Of a stretch of DNA of 42,403 nt, positions 25,704-34,633 are shown one piece after another; the first letter of the stretch is position 1; every line of letters starts with the position of its first letter. The translations under genes and the position numbers were made by a program. A model generated the notes under the pieces. It was not told the origin of the DNA and made no database searches. It was given only the letters and a program-made list of their open reading frames with translations. This stretch comes from Granulosicoccaceae sp. 1_MG-2023 (GTDB lineage Bacteria > Pseudomonadota > Gammaproteobacteria > Granulosicoccales > Granulosicoccaceae), in NCBI GenBank assembly GCA_030546905.1, contig JAUOPI010000030.1, positions 1 to 42,403 on the forward strand, given 5' to 3'.

Positions 25704-26480
25704 TCAATCGCGCGGTTTACCCAGCATCGGACGGATATCCGTGACCGTTTTGCTGACCGCCTGCGCGCGTGACCGGTGTACCAGACTGCCGGCGGCCAGC
25801 CCCGCCGACGGGCGGCGCCAGCTGTCGCGCACCAGCGTCATGGGGATAGTCTGCTTACGGGCATGAATCACATAACACGCACCGAGACCACCCAGCAAAG
25901 GGCGGGCATTCTCCATGAAACGCATACCCCGGATCAAGCGCCCTGCCGCCAACGGCGGCCGCAGATAGAAAGTTTCGCTGCGCACCACCCGGAAACTCAG
26001 CACCGACAGCCATTCGCTGACCCGCCAACGGCTGTAGAACTCGCCATTCCAGGGAATCTGGCCGCGCCAACCGCCGAGTAAGTGACGCAGCCCCCAGAGA
26101 CTGTGCGGATTAAAGCCCACAATGACCAGATGTCCGTCGGCACGCAGGACGCGGTCGGCCTCGCGCAGGGCCTGGTGCGGGTTTTCGCAAAAGTCCAGCG
26201 TATGCGGCAACAGCACCAGATTCATGGTGTCGCCGGCGATCGGCAGGTTCAGCGCATCGCCGTGAAATAAGTCAGGCGCGTCACCGCTTCCGTGGGCCAT
26301 AACCACCCGCCGGTGCAAGCCGGCACTTTGCAGGAGGTTAATTTTCTGGGATATTTGGCCTACCTGAAGTCCCTGGTAACCAAAGATATCCGGCAACAGG
26401 CGATCCAATGCACTTAGCATTTCGTTAAGGACAGATTCGCCAAGATTGGTAGAATACCAATCCTGTAGCTCATTTTGAGC
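25704..26480 (-). CDS. SAM-dependent methyltransferase, YafS-like
   Basis: A 258-residue class I methyltransferase-like protein. The start MAQNELQDWYSTNLGESVLN is chosen because 12 further upstream codons are not family-like. The methyltransferase fold has RRVVMAHGSGDAPDLFHGDA, LPHTLDFCENPHQALREADR and LRADGHLVIVGFNPHSLWGL. The classical glycine-rich motif I is not clear, as is common in YafS relatives. Its position beside rnhA-dnaQ matches the E. coli yafS location. The substrate is unknown. It is divergent from mltD. Confidence 0.85.
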   Translation of the reverse strand, partial: AQNELQDWYSTNLGESVLNEMLSALDRLLPDIFGYQGLQVGQISQKINLLQSAGLHRRVVMAHGSGDAPDLFHGDALNLPIAGDTMNLVLLPHTLDFCENPHQALREADRVLRADGHLVIVGFNPHSLWGLRHLLGGWRGQIPWNGEFYSRWRVSEWLSVLSFRVVRSETFYLRPPLAAGRLIRGMRFMENARPLLGGLGACYVIHARKQTIPMTLVRDSWRRPSAGLAAGSLVHRSRAQAVSKTVTDIRPMLGKPRD

Positions 26481-26542
26481 CATAAACCAGTCTGGTCGTG
26501 CCCCAAAAATCGGCATGCCCGGCCCCTGAACGCGAATTGACG

Positions 26543-28171
26543 ATGCCCGCTAATCTATCATCAATGACACTGCTGCAAAACTCCTGTCAGCTGCAGGACG
26601 GCAATGCGGCCCGCTTCGGCCCGCTGGCGGCCCTGATGCCCGGCCGGCGCTGGCGCATAGCAATCTGGACCGGCGGTGCGCTGATGGCCATGATTTCCAC
26701 GGTGCTCTACGCCAATTCCCCCTCCGGCAGCAACGAGTTCCCGTTGACGCACGCACGTTACAGCGCTGCCATGCCGGCCGACAACACACGCCGCTGGTTC
26801 GAAGGTCTGTCCAATAACCGCGCCCTGTTGCCGCCGCTGAGCGGCGGCCCGGACAACGCCGGCAACCTTTGGGCCGTACTGGCCGGCGGGGTCAGCATCG
26901 AAGCCCCGCAGCACAAGGCCATCGAACAGGAACTGCGGCGTTACCAGAAAAACAGCTTCTGGACCGCCCGCGAACTCAATCAGGCCGGCCCCTTTCTGTA
27001 CTACGTGGTCAATGCCCTGAAGCTGCATAACATGCCGGTCGAGCTGGCTCTGCTGCCGGTCATAGAAAGCAATTACAACCCCGCCGCTCACAGCCAGCAC
27101 AATGCCGCCGGGCTCTGGCAACTGCTGCCCAACACCGGCCGTGCACTGGGCCTGCAAATCACCCACTTCACCGATGAGCGGCGGCATATCGAAAAAAGCA
27201 CTGAAGCGGCGCTGGAATACCTGCGCTATCTGCACGATCAGTTTGATGACTGGCCGCTGGCCATCGCCGCCTACAACGCCGGCCCGGCGCGCGTACGCGC
27301 ACGTCTGCGGCGCTACGGCGAAACACCGCCGGACAGCATCTGGGATCTGGACTTACCCTCCGAGACACGCCGCTATGTAGCGAAGTTCTTTGCCCTGCGC
27401 GAGCTTATCGAAGACCCGGCATCACACGACATACAGCTGCGCCCGCTTCCCGAGCAGGCCGGCTTTGTGCGCGTCGCCGTACCGGGACGGATCAGCCTCA
27501 ACCGCGTGGCCGAACTGGCCGACACCGATGTGGCCACGGTCGAGCACCTGAACCGCGATCTGCTCTACCGCAGCACCGCGCCCGACGGCCCCCACGAGGT
27601 GGCGCTGCCGGTCGACGTGGCCGACACCTTCGAGACCAATCTGGCCCACGCACTGGCCGACAACGAGCCGCTGTACCGGCCGGTCGTCAATTACGTGGTC
27701 CGCCGCGGCGACACGATCAGTGAAATCGCAGCCAACTTCCATCTGAGCACGGCCGAACTGCGCCAGCTAAACAACCTGCGCGGCAGCCGTATCCGCATCG
27801 GTCAGAAACTGAAGGTCTATGACAGCAGCCACGGCGACACAGGCGAAGTGGCCGAATACCGGGTACGCAAGGGTGACACCCTGTCCGAAATCGCCAGCCG
27901 TTACGGTGTGGACCACACCCTGATCGCGCGGCAAAACAACATCAGCAACAGCGATGCCCTGCGGGCCGGCAAGGTGTTGGTGATCCCGGCCAAATACACA
28001 CGCCCGGACACCGAAGCGCAGCAATACACGGTCAAACCGGGCGACACCCTGTCAGAGATCGCGCACAAATTCAGCGTCTCGGTCAACCGCTTACGCCAGC
28101 TCAATCCGCCTTTGGCAGACGGGCATAAAATCATTCCCGGTCAAAAAGTCAGCGTCCCTCAGGTCCGCTAG
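26543..28171 (+). CDS. mltD: Membrane-bound lytic murein transglycosylase D
   Basis: Cleaves peptidoglycan glycan strands to anhydro products. From the ATG at 26543 it has 542 residues; a GTG at 26498 and an ATG at 26564 are alternatives, none with a strong ribosome binding site. A hydrophobic segment (WRIAIWTGGALMAMISTVLY) serves as signal or membrane anchor; the usual lipobox is absent. The SLT domain has catalytic Glu at about 175 (LLPVIESNYNP), then GLWQLLPNTG and IAAYNAGPARV. Three LysM domains follow at about 384-428, 437-482 and 494-538 (each with GDT(I/L)SEIA). It lies next to the yafS-like gene, but the usual intervening gloB is absent. Confidence 0.95.
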   Translation: MPANLSSMTLLQNSCQLQDGNAARFGPLAALMPGRRWRIAIWTGGALMAMISTVLYANSPSGSNEFPLTHARYSAAMPADNTRRWFEGLSNNRALLPPLSGGPDNAGNLWAVLAGGVSIEAPQHKAIEQELRRYQKNSFWTARELNQAGPFLYYVVNALKLHNMPVELALLPVIESNYNPAAHSQHNAAGLWQLLPNTGRALGLQITHFTDERRHIEKSTEAALEYLRYLHDQFDDWPLAIAAYNAGPARVRARLRRYGETPPDSIWDLDLPSETRRYVAKFFALRELIEDPASHDIQLRPLPEQAGFVRVAVPGRISLNRVAELADTDVATVEHLNRDLLYRSTAPDGPHEVALPVDVADTFETNLAHALADNEPLYRPVVNYVVRRGDTISEIAANFHLSTAELRQLNNLRGSRIRIGQKLKVYDSSHGDTGEVAEYRVRKGDTLSEIASRYGVDHTLIARQNNISNSDALRAGKVLVIPAKYTRPDTEAQQYTVKPGDTLSEIAHKFSVSVNRLRQLNPPLADGHKIIPGQKVSVPQVR

Positions 28172-28287
28172 AAACGATCTGAGGGGCGCAACACTGATTG
28201 ACCTTACGCGCGCCAGTTGCCATTATTGCTGTCTGATTCAGCTCCCCGGGTTCACGTCGGACCCGGACGCATTTCCGGAACTTAGCT

Positions 28288-28935
28288 ATGCCAAAAATTG
28301 TGTTGTCGCTAGAAGAAAACATGATCAGGGAGTTCGACCTTGACAAGGAAGAGACCACGATCGGGCGACGCTCCACCAACGATATCCAGATTCAGAACCT
28401 TGCCGTCAGCGGACGCCATGCACGCATCAAGGTCGCGCTCGATGACGCTTTCCTCGAAGATCTGGGCAGCACCAACGGCACTTACGTCAACGGTCGCCTG
28501 ATCAAGAAGCAAGCGCTTAACGACGGCGATGAAATCATCATCGGCAAATACAAGCTGGTGTATTACGCCACTCCCGCCACCGCAGAGCCGGCGCTCTCGT
28601 CCATGCTGCACACCAACACGGACGAGACCGATGGCGACGGCCAGGCCAAAGCAGCCGAAAACCCCAACAGCGCCATTATTGAAGTGAAAAACGGCGCCAA
28701 AGCGGGCCAGATTCTGCCTCTGCAGAAACCGGTTACCACCCTTGGCCGGCCGGGCATTCAGATCGCCGCGATCATGAAAAAGCCTGAAGGCTATTTCTTC
28801 ATGCATATCGAGAGCGAAGACGAAGACAGCCGTCCGCGCCATAATCAAGCGGAAATCGGCGAAGAGCCGGTACTGCTGAGCAGCGGCGACAACCTCACCG
28901 TCGCCGGCATCAGCGTGGAGTTTATGCTCTCCTGA
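28288..28935 (+). CDS. FHA domain protein
   Basis: A 215-residue cytoplasmic protein with a canonical phosphothreonine-binding FHA domain in the first 95 residues: TTIGRRSTNDIQIQN (23-37), SGRHARI (41-47) and DLGSTNGTYVNGRLI (58-72). After an acidic linker (about 100-128), a second segment (130-215) repeats the fold pattern in degenerate form: GQILPLQKPVTTLGRPGIQI and DNLTVAGISVEFML. It lacks the SxxH and NG motifs. No Ser/Thr kinase or phosphatase gene is nearby. It is a single gene after mltD, closed by a strong terminator. Confidence 0.92.
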   Translation: MPKIVLSLEENMIREFDLDKEETTIGRRSTNDIQIQNLAVSGRHARIKVALDDAFLEDLGSTNGTYVNGRLIKKQALNDGDEIIIGKYKLVYYATPATAEPALSSMLHTNTDETDGDGQAKAAENPNSAIIEVKNGAKAGQILPLQKPVTTLGRPGIQIAAIMKKPEGYFFMHIESEDEDSRPRHNQAEIGEEPVLLSSGDNLTVAGISVEFMLS

Positions 28936-28952
28936 GCAGCTGCCGCAGCAAC

Positions 28953-28985
28953 ATAAAAAAAGCCGTCAACAGACGGCTTTTTTTA
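28953..28985. terminator. Bidirectional terminator between FHA gene and cysM
   Basis: Stem AGCCGTC (28961-28967) with GACGGCT (28972-28978) and a 4-nt loop, with A7 before and T7 after. It serves the convergent FHA and cysM genes. Confidence 0.92.
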
Positions 28986-29019
28986 TCGGCGACCAAAACA
29001 GCCGCAAACGGGCCGGGGC

Positions 29020-29928
29020 TTAGCCGTCGTCTTCGTCAAACAAACCGGTCGACAGATAGCGGTCGCCGCGGTCACAGACGATACTGACAATCACCGCATT
29101 CTCCAGCGACTTTTCCAGCTCCAGCGCCACGCTTAAAGCACCACCGGAAGACACACCGGCACAGATCCCTTCCCGACGCGCCATCTCGCGGGTCGCCTCC
29201 ACCGCCTGCGCTTCGCTGATATCGTATACCGCATCAACCAGCGCAGGGTCATAAACCGCCGGCATATAGTCAGCAGGCCAGCGACGGATGCCCGGGATTG
29301 ACGACTCGCCGTCCGGCTGTACGCCGATAATCTGAATATCCGGATTCTGCTCTTTGAGATAGCGCGCCACGCCCATGATGGTACCGGTGGTGCCCATGGA
29401 ACTGACAAAATGCGTAATCCGCCCGCCGCTGGCCTGCCAGATTTCCGGACCGGTGGTTTCATAATGCGCCAGCGGATTGTCCGGATTATCAAACTGATTC
29501 AGCAAATAGGCCTCACCGGTGATGGCCATTTTCACAGCCAGATCGCGCGCGCCTTCCATACCCTGCTGCTTGCTGACCAGGATCAGCTCAGCACCGTAAG
29601 CACGCATCAGCTGCATACGTTCCTGACTCATATTCTCCGGCATGATCAGCTTCAGGCGATAGCCCATCACCGCCGCCGCCATGGCCAGCGCGATACCGGT
29701 ATTGCCGCTGGTGGCCTCTACCAGGCAATCGCCGGGCTCGATATCACCGCGCTCGGCCGCCCGCCGGATCATATACAGGGCCGGCCGGTCTTTTACTGAA
29801 CCGGCGGGATTATCGCCTTCAAGCTTCAGCAGGATTTGATTACTGCCCCGGCGTTGTCCGAGACGCTGCAAGGCAACCAGCCGGGTATGACCGATCTGAT
29901 CCTGCATGGGAGGGATCGTATTTGACAT
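29020..29928 (-). CDS. cysM: Cysteine synthase B (O-acetylserine sulfhydrylase B)
   Basis: PLP enzyme making cysteine (or S-sulfocysteine from thiosulfate) from O-acetylserine. From the ATG at 29928 it has 302 residues, matching E. coli CysM (303). The PLP lysine is K46 in NPAGSVKDRPALY; the substrate loop is EATSGNTGIALAMAA. IGVQPDGESSIPGIRRWP is the CysM-type segment, as opposed to CysK, and the C-terminus is ICDRGDRYLSTGLF. Another ATG five codons upstream (29943) is possible. It lies 25 bp after miaA, the position where hfq usually sits. Confidence 0.95.
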   Translation of the reverse strand: MSNTIPPMQDQIGHTRLVALQRLGQRRGSNQILLKLEGDNPAGSVKDRPALYMIRRAAERGDIEPGDCLVEATSGNTGIALAMAAAVMGYRLKLIMPENMSQERMQLMRAYGAELILVSKQQGMEGARDLAVKMAITGEAYLLNQFDNPDNPLAHYETTGPEIWQASGGRITHFVSSMGTTGTIMGVARYLKEQNPDIQIIGVQPDGESSIPGIRRWPADYMPAVYDPALVDAVYDISEAQAVEATREMARREGICAGVSSGGALSVALELEKSLENAVIVSIVCDRGDRYLSTGLFDEDDG

Positions 29929-29952
29929 AAGAAGGGTTTCCATCGGTTTGAC

Positions 29953-30897
29953 TCAGGACGCCGCATCGGCGACCTGACGGTAAATCTTCCCGCAGACGCT
30001 GGCAGGGCTTTCAGCAAAGGTATCAAAGCAACTCAGACCGTCCATACTACGCATCCAGGTAATCTGACGCTTGGCCAGCTGCCGCGTGGCAGCCTTGGCT
30101 TTTTCAGCCATGGTCGGGTAATCAATCGCGCCGTCGAGATAATCCCAGACCTGACGATAGCCCACACAGCGCATGGAGGGAAACTCAGGGCGCATACGCG
30201 GGTCGGCACGCAAGGCCTCGACCTCATCGACAAAACCGGCCTTCAGCATCGCCTCGAAGCGCTCTCCGATACGCGCATGCAGCGCACTGCGGTCCTGCGG
30301 GAACAGGGCAAATTTCAGCGCATCCAGCGTCGGCGTCCGGGCCGCTTCCTGATGCCATTGGCTGAGCGGTTTGCCACTGACCCGGTAGACTTCCAGGGCG
30401 CGCTGCACGCGCTGCGGGTCATTCGGATGCAGCCGCGCTGCCGTGACCGGATCGACCTGCGCGAGCAGGCCGTGCAAGGCCTGACTCCCCTGCTCCTGAC
30501 GAATCCGCGCCAGTTCCGCACGCACCTCAGCATCGGCCGCCGGCAAGGTATTCAGGCCCTCGCTCAGGGCCTTGTAATACATCATCGTGCCACCGGTCAG
30601 CAAAGGCAGCCGGCCGGCCGCCTGCGCCTCACGGATCGCCGCATGAGCGTCCTCCACAAAACGCGACACCGAGTAGCTTTCCCAGGGCTCGATAATGTCG
30701 ATCAGGCTGTGTGGCGCCAGCGCCTGCTCGCGGGCATCAGGCTTGGCCGTGCCTATATCCATACTCCGGTAGATCAGCGCCGAATCCACACTGATAATCT
30801 GCACCGGCAGTTTCTCCGCCAGCGCCAGTGAAATCGCGGTTTTGCCGGCCGCCGTTGCGCCCAGCAAAAACACCGGCTTGAGCTCCGCACCACGCAC
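29953..30897 (-). CDS. miaA: tRNA dimethylallyltransferase MiaA
   Basis: Adds dimethylallyl to A37 of tRNAs reading UNN codons. From the GTG at 30897 it has 314 residues, against 316 in E. coli. The P-loop is GATAAGKT (13-20); [18 protein letters not shown] and [11 protein letters not shown] are typical, as is [14 protein letters not shown] longer frame from 30978 would overlap mutL by 76 bp and is not family-like. The GTG lies 5 bp after the mutL stop, so expression is coupled to mutL. Confidence 0.96.
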   Translation of the reverse strand: MRGAELKPVFLLGATAAGKTAISLALAEKLPVQIISVDSALIYRSMDIGTAKPDAREQALAPHSLIDIIEPWESYSVSRFVEDAHAAIREAQAAGRLPLLTGGTMMYYKALSEGLNTLPAADAEVRAELARIRQEQGSQALHGLLAQVDPVTAARLHPNDPQRVQRALEVYRVSGKPLSQWHQEAARTPTLDALKFALFPQDRSALHARIGERFEAMLKAGFVDEVEALRADPRMRPEFPSMRCVGYRQVWDYLDGAIDYPTMAEKAKAATRQLAKRQITWMRSMDGLSCFDTFAESPASVCGKIYRQVADAAS

Positions 30898-30902
30898 GTG
30901 AC

Positions 30903-32792
30903 TTACTGCCCGCGCATAAAGAGCTTGTCCAGCTCTTTCATACTGAGTGCGGTCCAGGTCGGACGCCCATGGTTGCATTGTCCGCTACGCTCGGTAGCTT
31001 CCATCTGCCGCAACAGGGCGTTCATCTCGGGCACGGTCAGACGCCGGTTGGCGCGCACAGAACCGTGGCAGGCCATGCCCGACAACACCTCGTTAATCGC
31101 CTGTTCGATCTGCGTGCTGCTGCCGTGTTCGGCCAGTTCGGCGAGCACATCCTGCACCAGCGTCGGCAGATCACTGTCAGACAACAAGACCGGCACCTCG
31201 CGTATGGCGAGCTTTTCTTCACCGAGCCGCTGCAAACTAAAGCCCAGCCGCTCAAACAAACCGGCATGCGCCTCGGCAAGGTCCGCCTCGCGCTGACTGA
31301 CGGACATACTCAGCGGAATCAGTACCGGCTGCGAACGGATCTGTCCGTCCTCGTGATAAGCCTGCTTGAGGCGCTCGTAAGTGATGCGTTCATGCGCGGC
31401 ATGCGCATCGACCACAATCAGACCATCGCGGCTTTGCGAGAGGATAAACACCCCGTGCAGCTGCGCCAGAGCAAAGCCCAGCGGCGGGATCTCCTCGTCT
31501 TCAGCGGTGGCGGCCATGGGCGCGGCGGCTGGCGCGTCCTGCGAATAAAGCCGTTGCAGGCCTGCATTATTTTCGGCAATCGAGAGTTTCAGCGCGCCCT
31601 GATCGGGCCGCGCCTGATAGCCGCCCGATGACGAGAAGCTCTGGCCCCCGACCGAGCCCGGCGACATGGACAAGCCGGCGCCGGCAGGCGTACCGGCAGC
31701 GCCGGCGGACATGCCTGCCGGGGCACTGAATGCCGCGCCGGACTCAAGGCCCTCCGCCTCTGCCGAGCCGTCACCGGCCGGTGAGCCGTCGGGCCGCATA
31801 CCGGCGATCGCTTCCTGCAGGCTGCGGCGCACAAAGCCGTGCACCTGGCGGCTATCGCGGAAGCGGACCTCACTTTTGGCCGGATGCACATTAACGTCCA
31901 CGGATTTAGGCGGCACATCCAGAAACAATACAAAAGCCGGATGGCGCTGATGGTAGAGCACGTCGCTGTAAGCCTGCTTGACTGCGTGAGCAATCACCTT
32001 GTCGCGTACCGCACGGCGATTGACGTAAAAATACTGCATATCGGCCTGACTGCGCGAAAAGGTCGGCCGTGCCACCCAGCCCCACAGTGACAGGTCTGCA
32101 TTATCGGTTTCGATGTAATAAGCCTGATCGAAAAACGCACTGCCCAGCACCTCACGTACGCGGCGTTCTTTGTGCGCCATATCGCGCACTGCCTGCCAGG
32201 CGAAAACCCGCTTGCCGTTATGGGTCAGGGAAAACGACGCATTGAAATGCGCCAGGGCGAGTTTTTTCAGCATCAACTCGATATGCTGCAACTCGGTCCG
32301 TTCGGCGCGCAGAAACTTGCGCCGCGCCGGCACATTAAAGAACAGATCCCGCACTTCAATCGTGGTCCCCACCGGATGCGGGACAGGCTTGAGTTCTACC
32401 TCGCGGTGCGAACCGTCCGGCTCCAGCTCCCAGCCCTGCTCTTCATTCTGCGACATGGAACGCAGGCGCATCAGCGAGACCGAGGCGATACTCGGCAGCG
32501 CCTCACCGCGAAAGCCCATACTGGCGACGGATTCGAGATCTTCGAGGGAACGGATTTTACTGGTGGCGTGGCGTTGCACCGCCAGCGGCAGGTCGTCACG
32601 ATCGATACCATGACCATTATCGCGGACCCGGATCAGACGCACACCGCCCTGCTCCAGATCAACCCGCACATCAGTGGCGCCGGCATCAAGACTGTTCTCG
32701 ACCAGCTCTTTGACAATCGAGCTCGGGCGCTCGATCACCTCGCCGGCGGCGATCTGGTTAACCAGCTTATCGGGCAGTTGCAAAATGGACAT
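30903..32792 (-). CDS. mutL: DNA mismatch repair protein MutL with endonuclease motifs
   Basis: GHKL ATPase linking MutS to strand processing. It has 629 residues. ATPase motifs are LVENSLDAG (E32, N33), [14 protein letters not shown] and [10 protein letters not shown]. The linker (about 340-420) is low-complexity, rich in Gly, Ala, Pro and Ser. The C-terminal domain carries [12 protein letters not shown] (462-473), ACHGSVRA and CNHGRP. These correspond to the endonuclease signatures DQHA(X)2E(X)4E, ACR and CPHGRP of MutL proteins from bacteria lacking MutH. E. coli MutL lacks them. It is in an operon with an amidase upstream and miaA downstream. Confidence 0.97.
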   Translation of the reverse strand: MSILQLPDKLVNQIAAGEVIERPSSIVKELVENSLDAGATDVRVDLEQGGVRLIRVRDNGHGIDRDDLPLAVQRHATSKIRSLEDLESVASMGFRGEALPSIASVSLMRLRSMSQNEEQGWELEPDGSHREVELKPVPHPVGTTIEVRDLFFNVPARRKFLRAERTELQHIELMLKKLALAHFNASFSLTHNGKRVFAWQAVRDMAHKERRVREVLGSAFFDQAYYIETDNADLSLWGWVARPTFSRSQADMQYFYVNRRAVRDKVIAHAVKQAYSDVLYHQRHPAFVLFLDVPPKSVDVNVHPAKSEVRFRDSRQVHGFVRRSLQEAIAGMRPDGSPAGDGSAEAEGLESGAAFSAPAGMSAGAAGTPAGAGLSMSPGSVGGQSFSSSGGYQARPDQGALKLSIAENNAGLQRLYSQDAPAAAPMAATAEDEEIPPLGFALAQLHGVFILSQSRDGLIVVDAHAAHERITYERLKQAYHEDGQIRSQPVLIPLSMSVSQREADLAEAHAGLFERLGFSLQRLGEEKLAIREVPVLLSDSDLPTLVQDVLAELAEHGSSTQIEQAINEVLSGMACHGSVRANRRLTVPEMNALLRQMEATERSGQCNHGRPTWTALSMKELDKLFMRGQ

Positions 32793-32867
32793 GAAGAGCG
32801 CTTCGGTTGCGACGTTAACGCACCATTATGAAGATTTTCGCGGCAAGGCTCCAGCCGCGATCAGCAC

Positions 32868-34091
32868 TCAGCCGCGCTGGGTGGCGAAGCGACTGGCAAG
32901 CACGGTTCCGGGCGGCGCTTTACGCTCGAAATAATTCATCACCGCCGTTTGCAGAGCATTGGCCAGGCGCTGCTGAAACGCATCGGAACGGAGTTTTTTC
33001 TCCTCGGCCGGATTGGAGATAAAAGCCGTCTCCACCAGCACCGAGGGAATATCAGGGGACTTGAGCACCGCGAAATTGGCCTGCTCGACGGATTTCTTGT
33101 GCAGACTGCTGACCCGGCGAAGCTCATCGAGCATCAGATCACCGAGCCCGAGGCTGCTCTCCAGCGTTGCGTTCTGCGCCAGATCCAGCAGGATGGAATT
33201 GAGGTCTTCGTTGTCCGAGAGCGGAATATCCCCGAACAGCGCCACGGCATTTTCCTTATCCGCCAACCACTGGGCGGCCTCGGAACTGGCCCCTTCCAGG
33301 GACAGCGCGTAAACCGACGAGCCCTTGACGTTTTTCTTCGGGAAGGCATCGGCATGAATCGAGATAAACAGCTCGGCCTTATGATCACGGGCGATTTTGG
33401 TCCGCTCACGCAAGCCGACGTAAACGTCCTTACTGCGCGTCATCACCGGACGAATCCCATCGATCTTGCCCAGCTTGCGGTGAAGATGCTTCGCCACCGC
33501 CAGGGTAACGTCTTTCTCGCGGGTTTTGTTCGGCCCGACCGCACCCGGATCACGTCCGCCGTGGCCGGCATCGATGGCCACCACGATATCGCGCAATTTT
33601 TCCTGCGAACGCATCTGTTCGGCGCTTTTCACGACCCGGCGTCCACCGTCATTGCTGACGCCAACCCCCAGATCCACGATCAGACGCTTCGCCCCGGCGC
33701 TGCGGCTGATCATGCGCTGACTGTGCTTGACCGGTCGCAGCAGATCGATCACCACACGGGTATTGCGATCATCGTGCGTGGCATAGCGAATGGATTTGAC
33801 CACATCGGCATGCAGGCCGGAGGGGGCCATCTCCGCCTTGAGGCGCGTGTTGTAAAAATCGATCACCAGCCGGTCAGGGTTTTGCAGGGCAAAGATCCGG
33901 TAATCAGCCGGCTCATGGTCGAGATCAAAATACAGTTGCAGTGTGTCCTGTGCGGCCAGATGAAAGCCGTTCAGACTGGCCCTGCCCGAGGCCAATGCCG
34001 TCACCGGTAAAGTACCGGCCACGCCTGCACCGGCCGCCTGAGACAGCAAGCGGATAAAAGCCCTGCGTTTTTCTGATACCTTGCGCGACAC
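32868..34091 (-). CDS. amiC: N-acetylmuramoyl-L-alanine amidase, AmiC type
   Basis: Periplasmic zinc amidase that splits septal peptidoglycan. It has 407 residues. The N-terminus has a Tat-like signal, KRRAFIRLLSQAAGAGVAG, as in AmiC. An AMIN domain follows (about 40-150). The Amidase_3 domain has zinc ligands in AIDAGHGGRDPGAVG, HLHRKLG and SIHADAFP, with the catalytic Glu in LVETAFISNPAEE. No LysM domains are present, unlike E. coli AmiB, which occupies this locus there. The start is GTG with a weak ribosome binding site. It lies between tsaE and mutL. Confidence 0.93.
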   Translation of the reverse strand: MSRKVSEKRRAFIRLLSQAAGAGVAGTLPVTALASGRASLNGFHLAAQDTLQLYFDLDHEPADYRIFALQNPDRLVIDFYNTRLKAEMAPSGLHADVVKSIRYATHDDRNTRVVIDLLRPVKHSQRMISRSAGAKRLIVDLGVGVSNDGGRRVVKSAEQMRSQEKLRDIVVAIDAGHGGRDPGAVGPNKTREKDVTLAVAKHLHRKLGKIDGIRPVMTRSKDVYVGLRERTKIARDHKAELFISIHADAFPKKNVKGSSVYALSLEGASSEAAQWLADKENAVALFGDIPLSDNEDLNSILLDLAQNATLESSLGLGDLMLDELRRVSSLHKKSVEQANFAVLKSPDIPSVLVETAFISNPAEEKKLRSDAFQQRLANALQTAVMNYFERKAPPGTVLASRFATQRG

Positions 34092-34150
34092 GCCGCACTA
34101 GCCCCCGATCAAAAAGCAAACAACCCCAGCCGCGTGAATTTTACGCGGCA

Positions 34151-34633
34151 CTAATCGCAAGTAGTTATAGTCGATTTCAGGCGTTTTAAAAGCTCTGTTG
34201 CCGAATTGCTATACAGATGCGCCCGACGACCTTCGCCGTCATAACTCAAGTCGATTTGCAGACGCGGCAGCGGCAGCCAGTCACCGCCTTGTTGCGGCCA
34301 TTCGATCAGAAACACCGCCCCCGGCACCATCAATTCCCGCAAACCGAGAAAGTCCAGCTCATCGGGACTGCCCAGCCGGTACAGATCCAGGTGGTGCAGG
34401 CTCAGACCACCGGCCTCGTAGGATTCGATCAGCGTGTAGGTCGGGCTTTTAACCGCGCCGCTATGGCCCAGCGCGTGCAGCAGACCACGGGTCAGTGTGG
34501 TTTTCCCGGCACCGAGATCGCCATTCAGGAAGATCACCCCGCCCTCAGCGTCCGCCTGCAAGGCCGCCGCCAGCGCCGCACCCAACGCCAGCGTGGCCGC
34601 TTCATCGGGCAAGACGACGTCAAATTCCTGCAT
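34151..34633 (-). CDS. tsaE: tRNA threonylcarbamoyladenosine ATPase TsaE
   Basis: ATPase that works with TsaB and TsaD to make t6A37 in ANN-decoding tRNAs. From the ATG at 34633 it has 160 residues. The P-loop is GDLGAGKTT (38-46), then VKSPTYTLIESYEA, LHHLDLYRLGSPDELDFLGL and VFLIEWPQQGGDWLP. An upstream extension to 34669 lies inside nnr and is discarded. Its start overlaps the end of nnr by 14 bp, so translation is probably coupled. Confidence 0.96.
   Translation of the reverse strand: MQEFDVVLPDEAATLALGAALAAALQADAEGGVIFLNGDLGAGKTTLTRGLLHALGHSGAVKSPTYTLIESYEAGGLSLHHLDLYRLGSPDELDFLGLRELMVPGAVFLIEWPQQGGDWLPLPRLQIDLSYDGEGRRAHLYSNSATELLKRLKSTITTCD

Noticed and set aside
32949-34010. A 353-codon plus-strand frame opposite the amidase gene
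   Set aside because: Shadow of amiC; the His/Gln/Arg-rich composition is typical of antisense translation.
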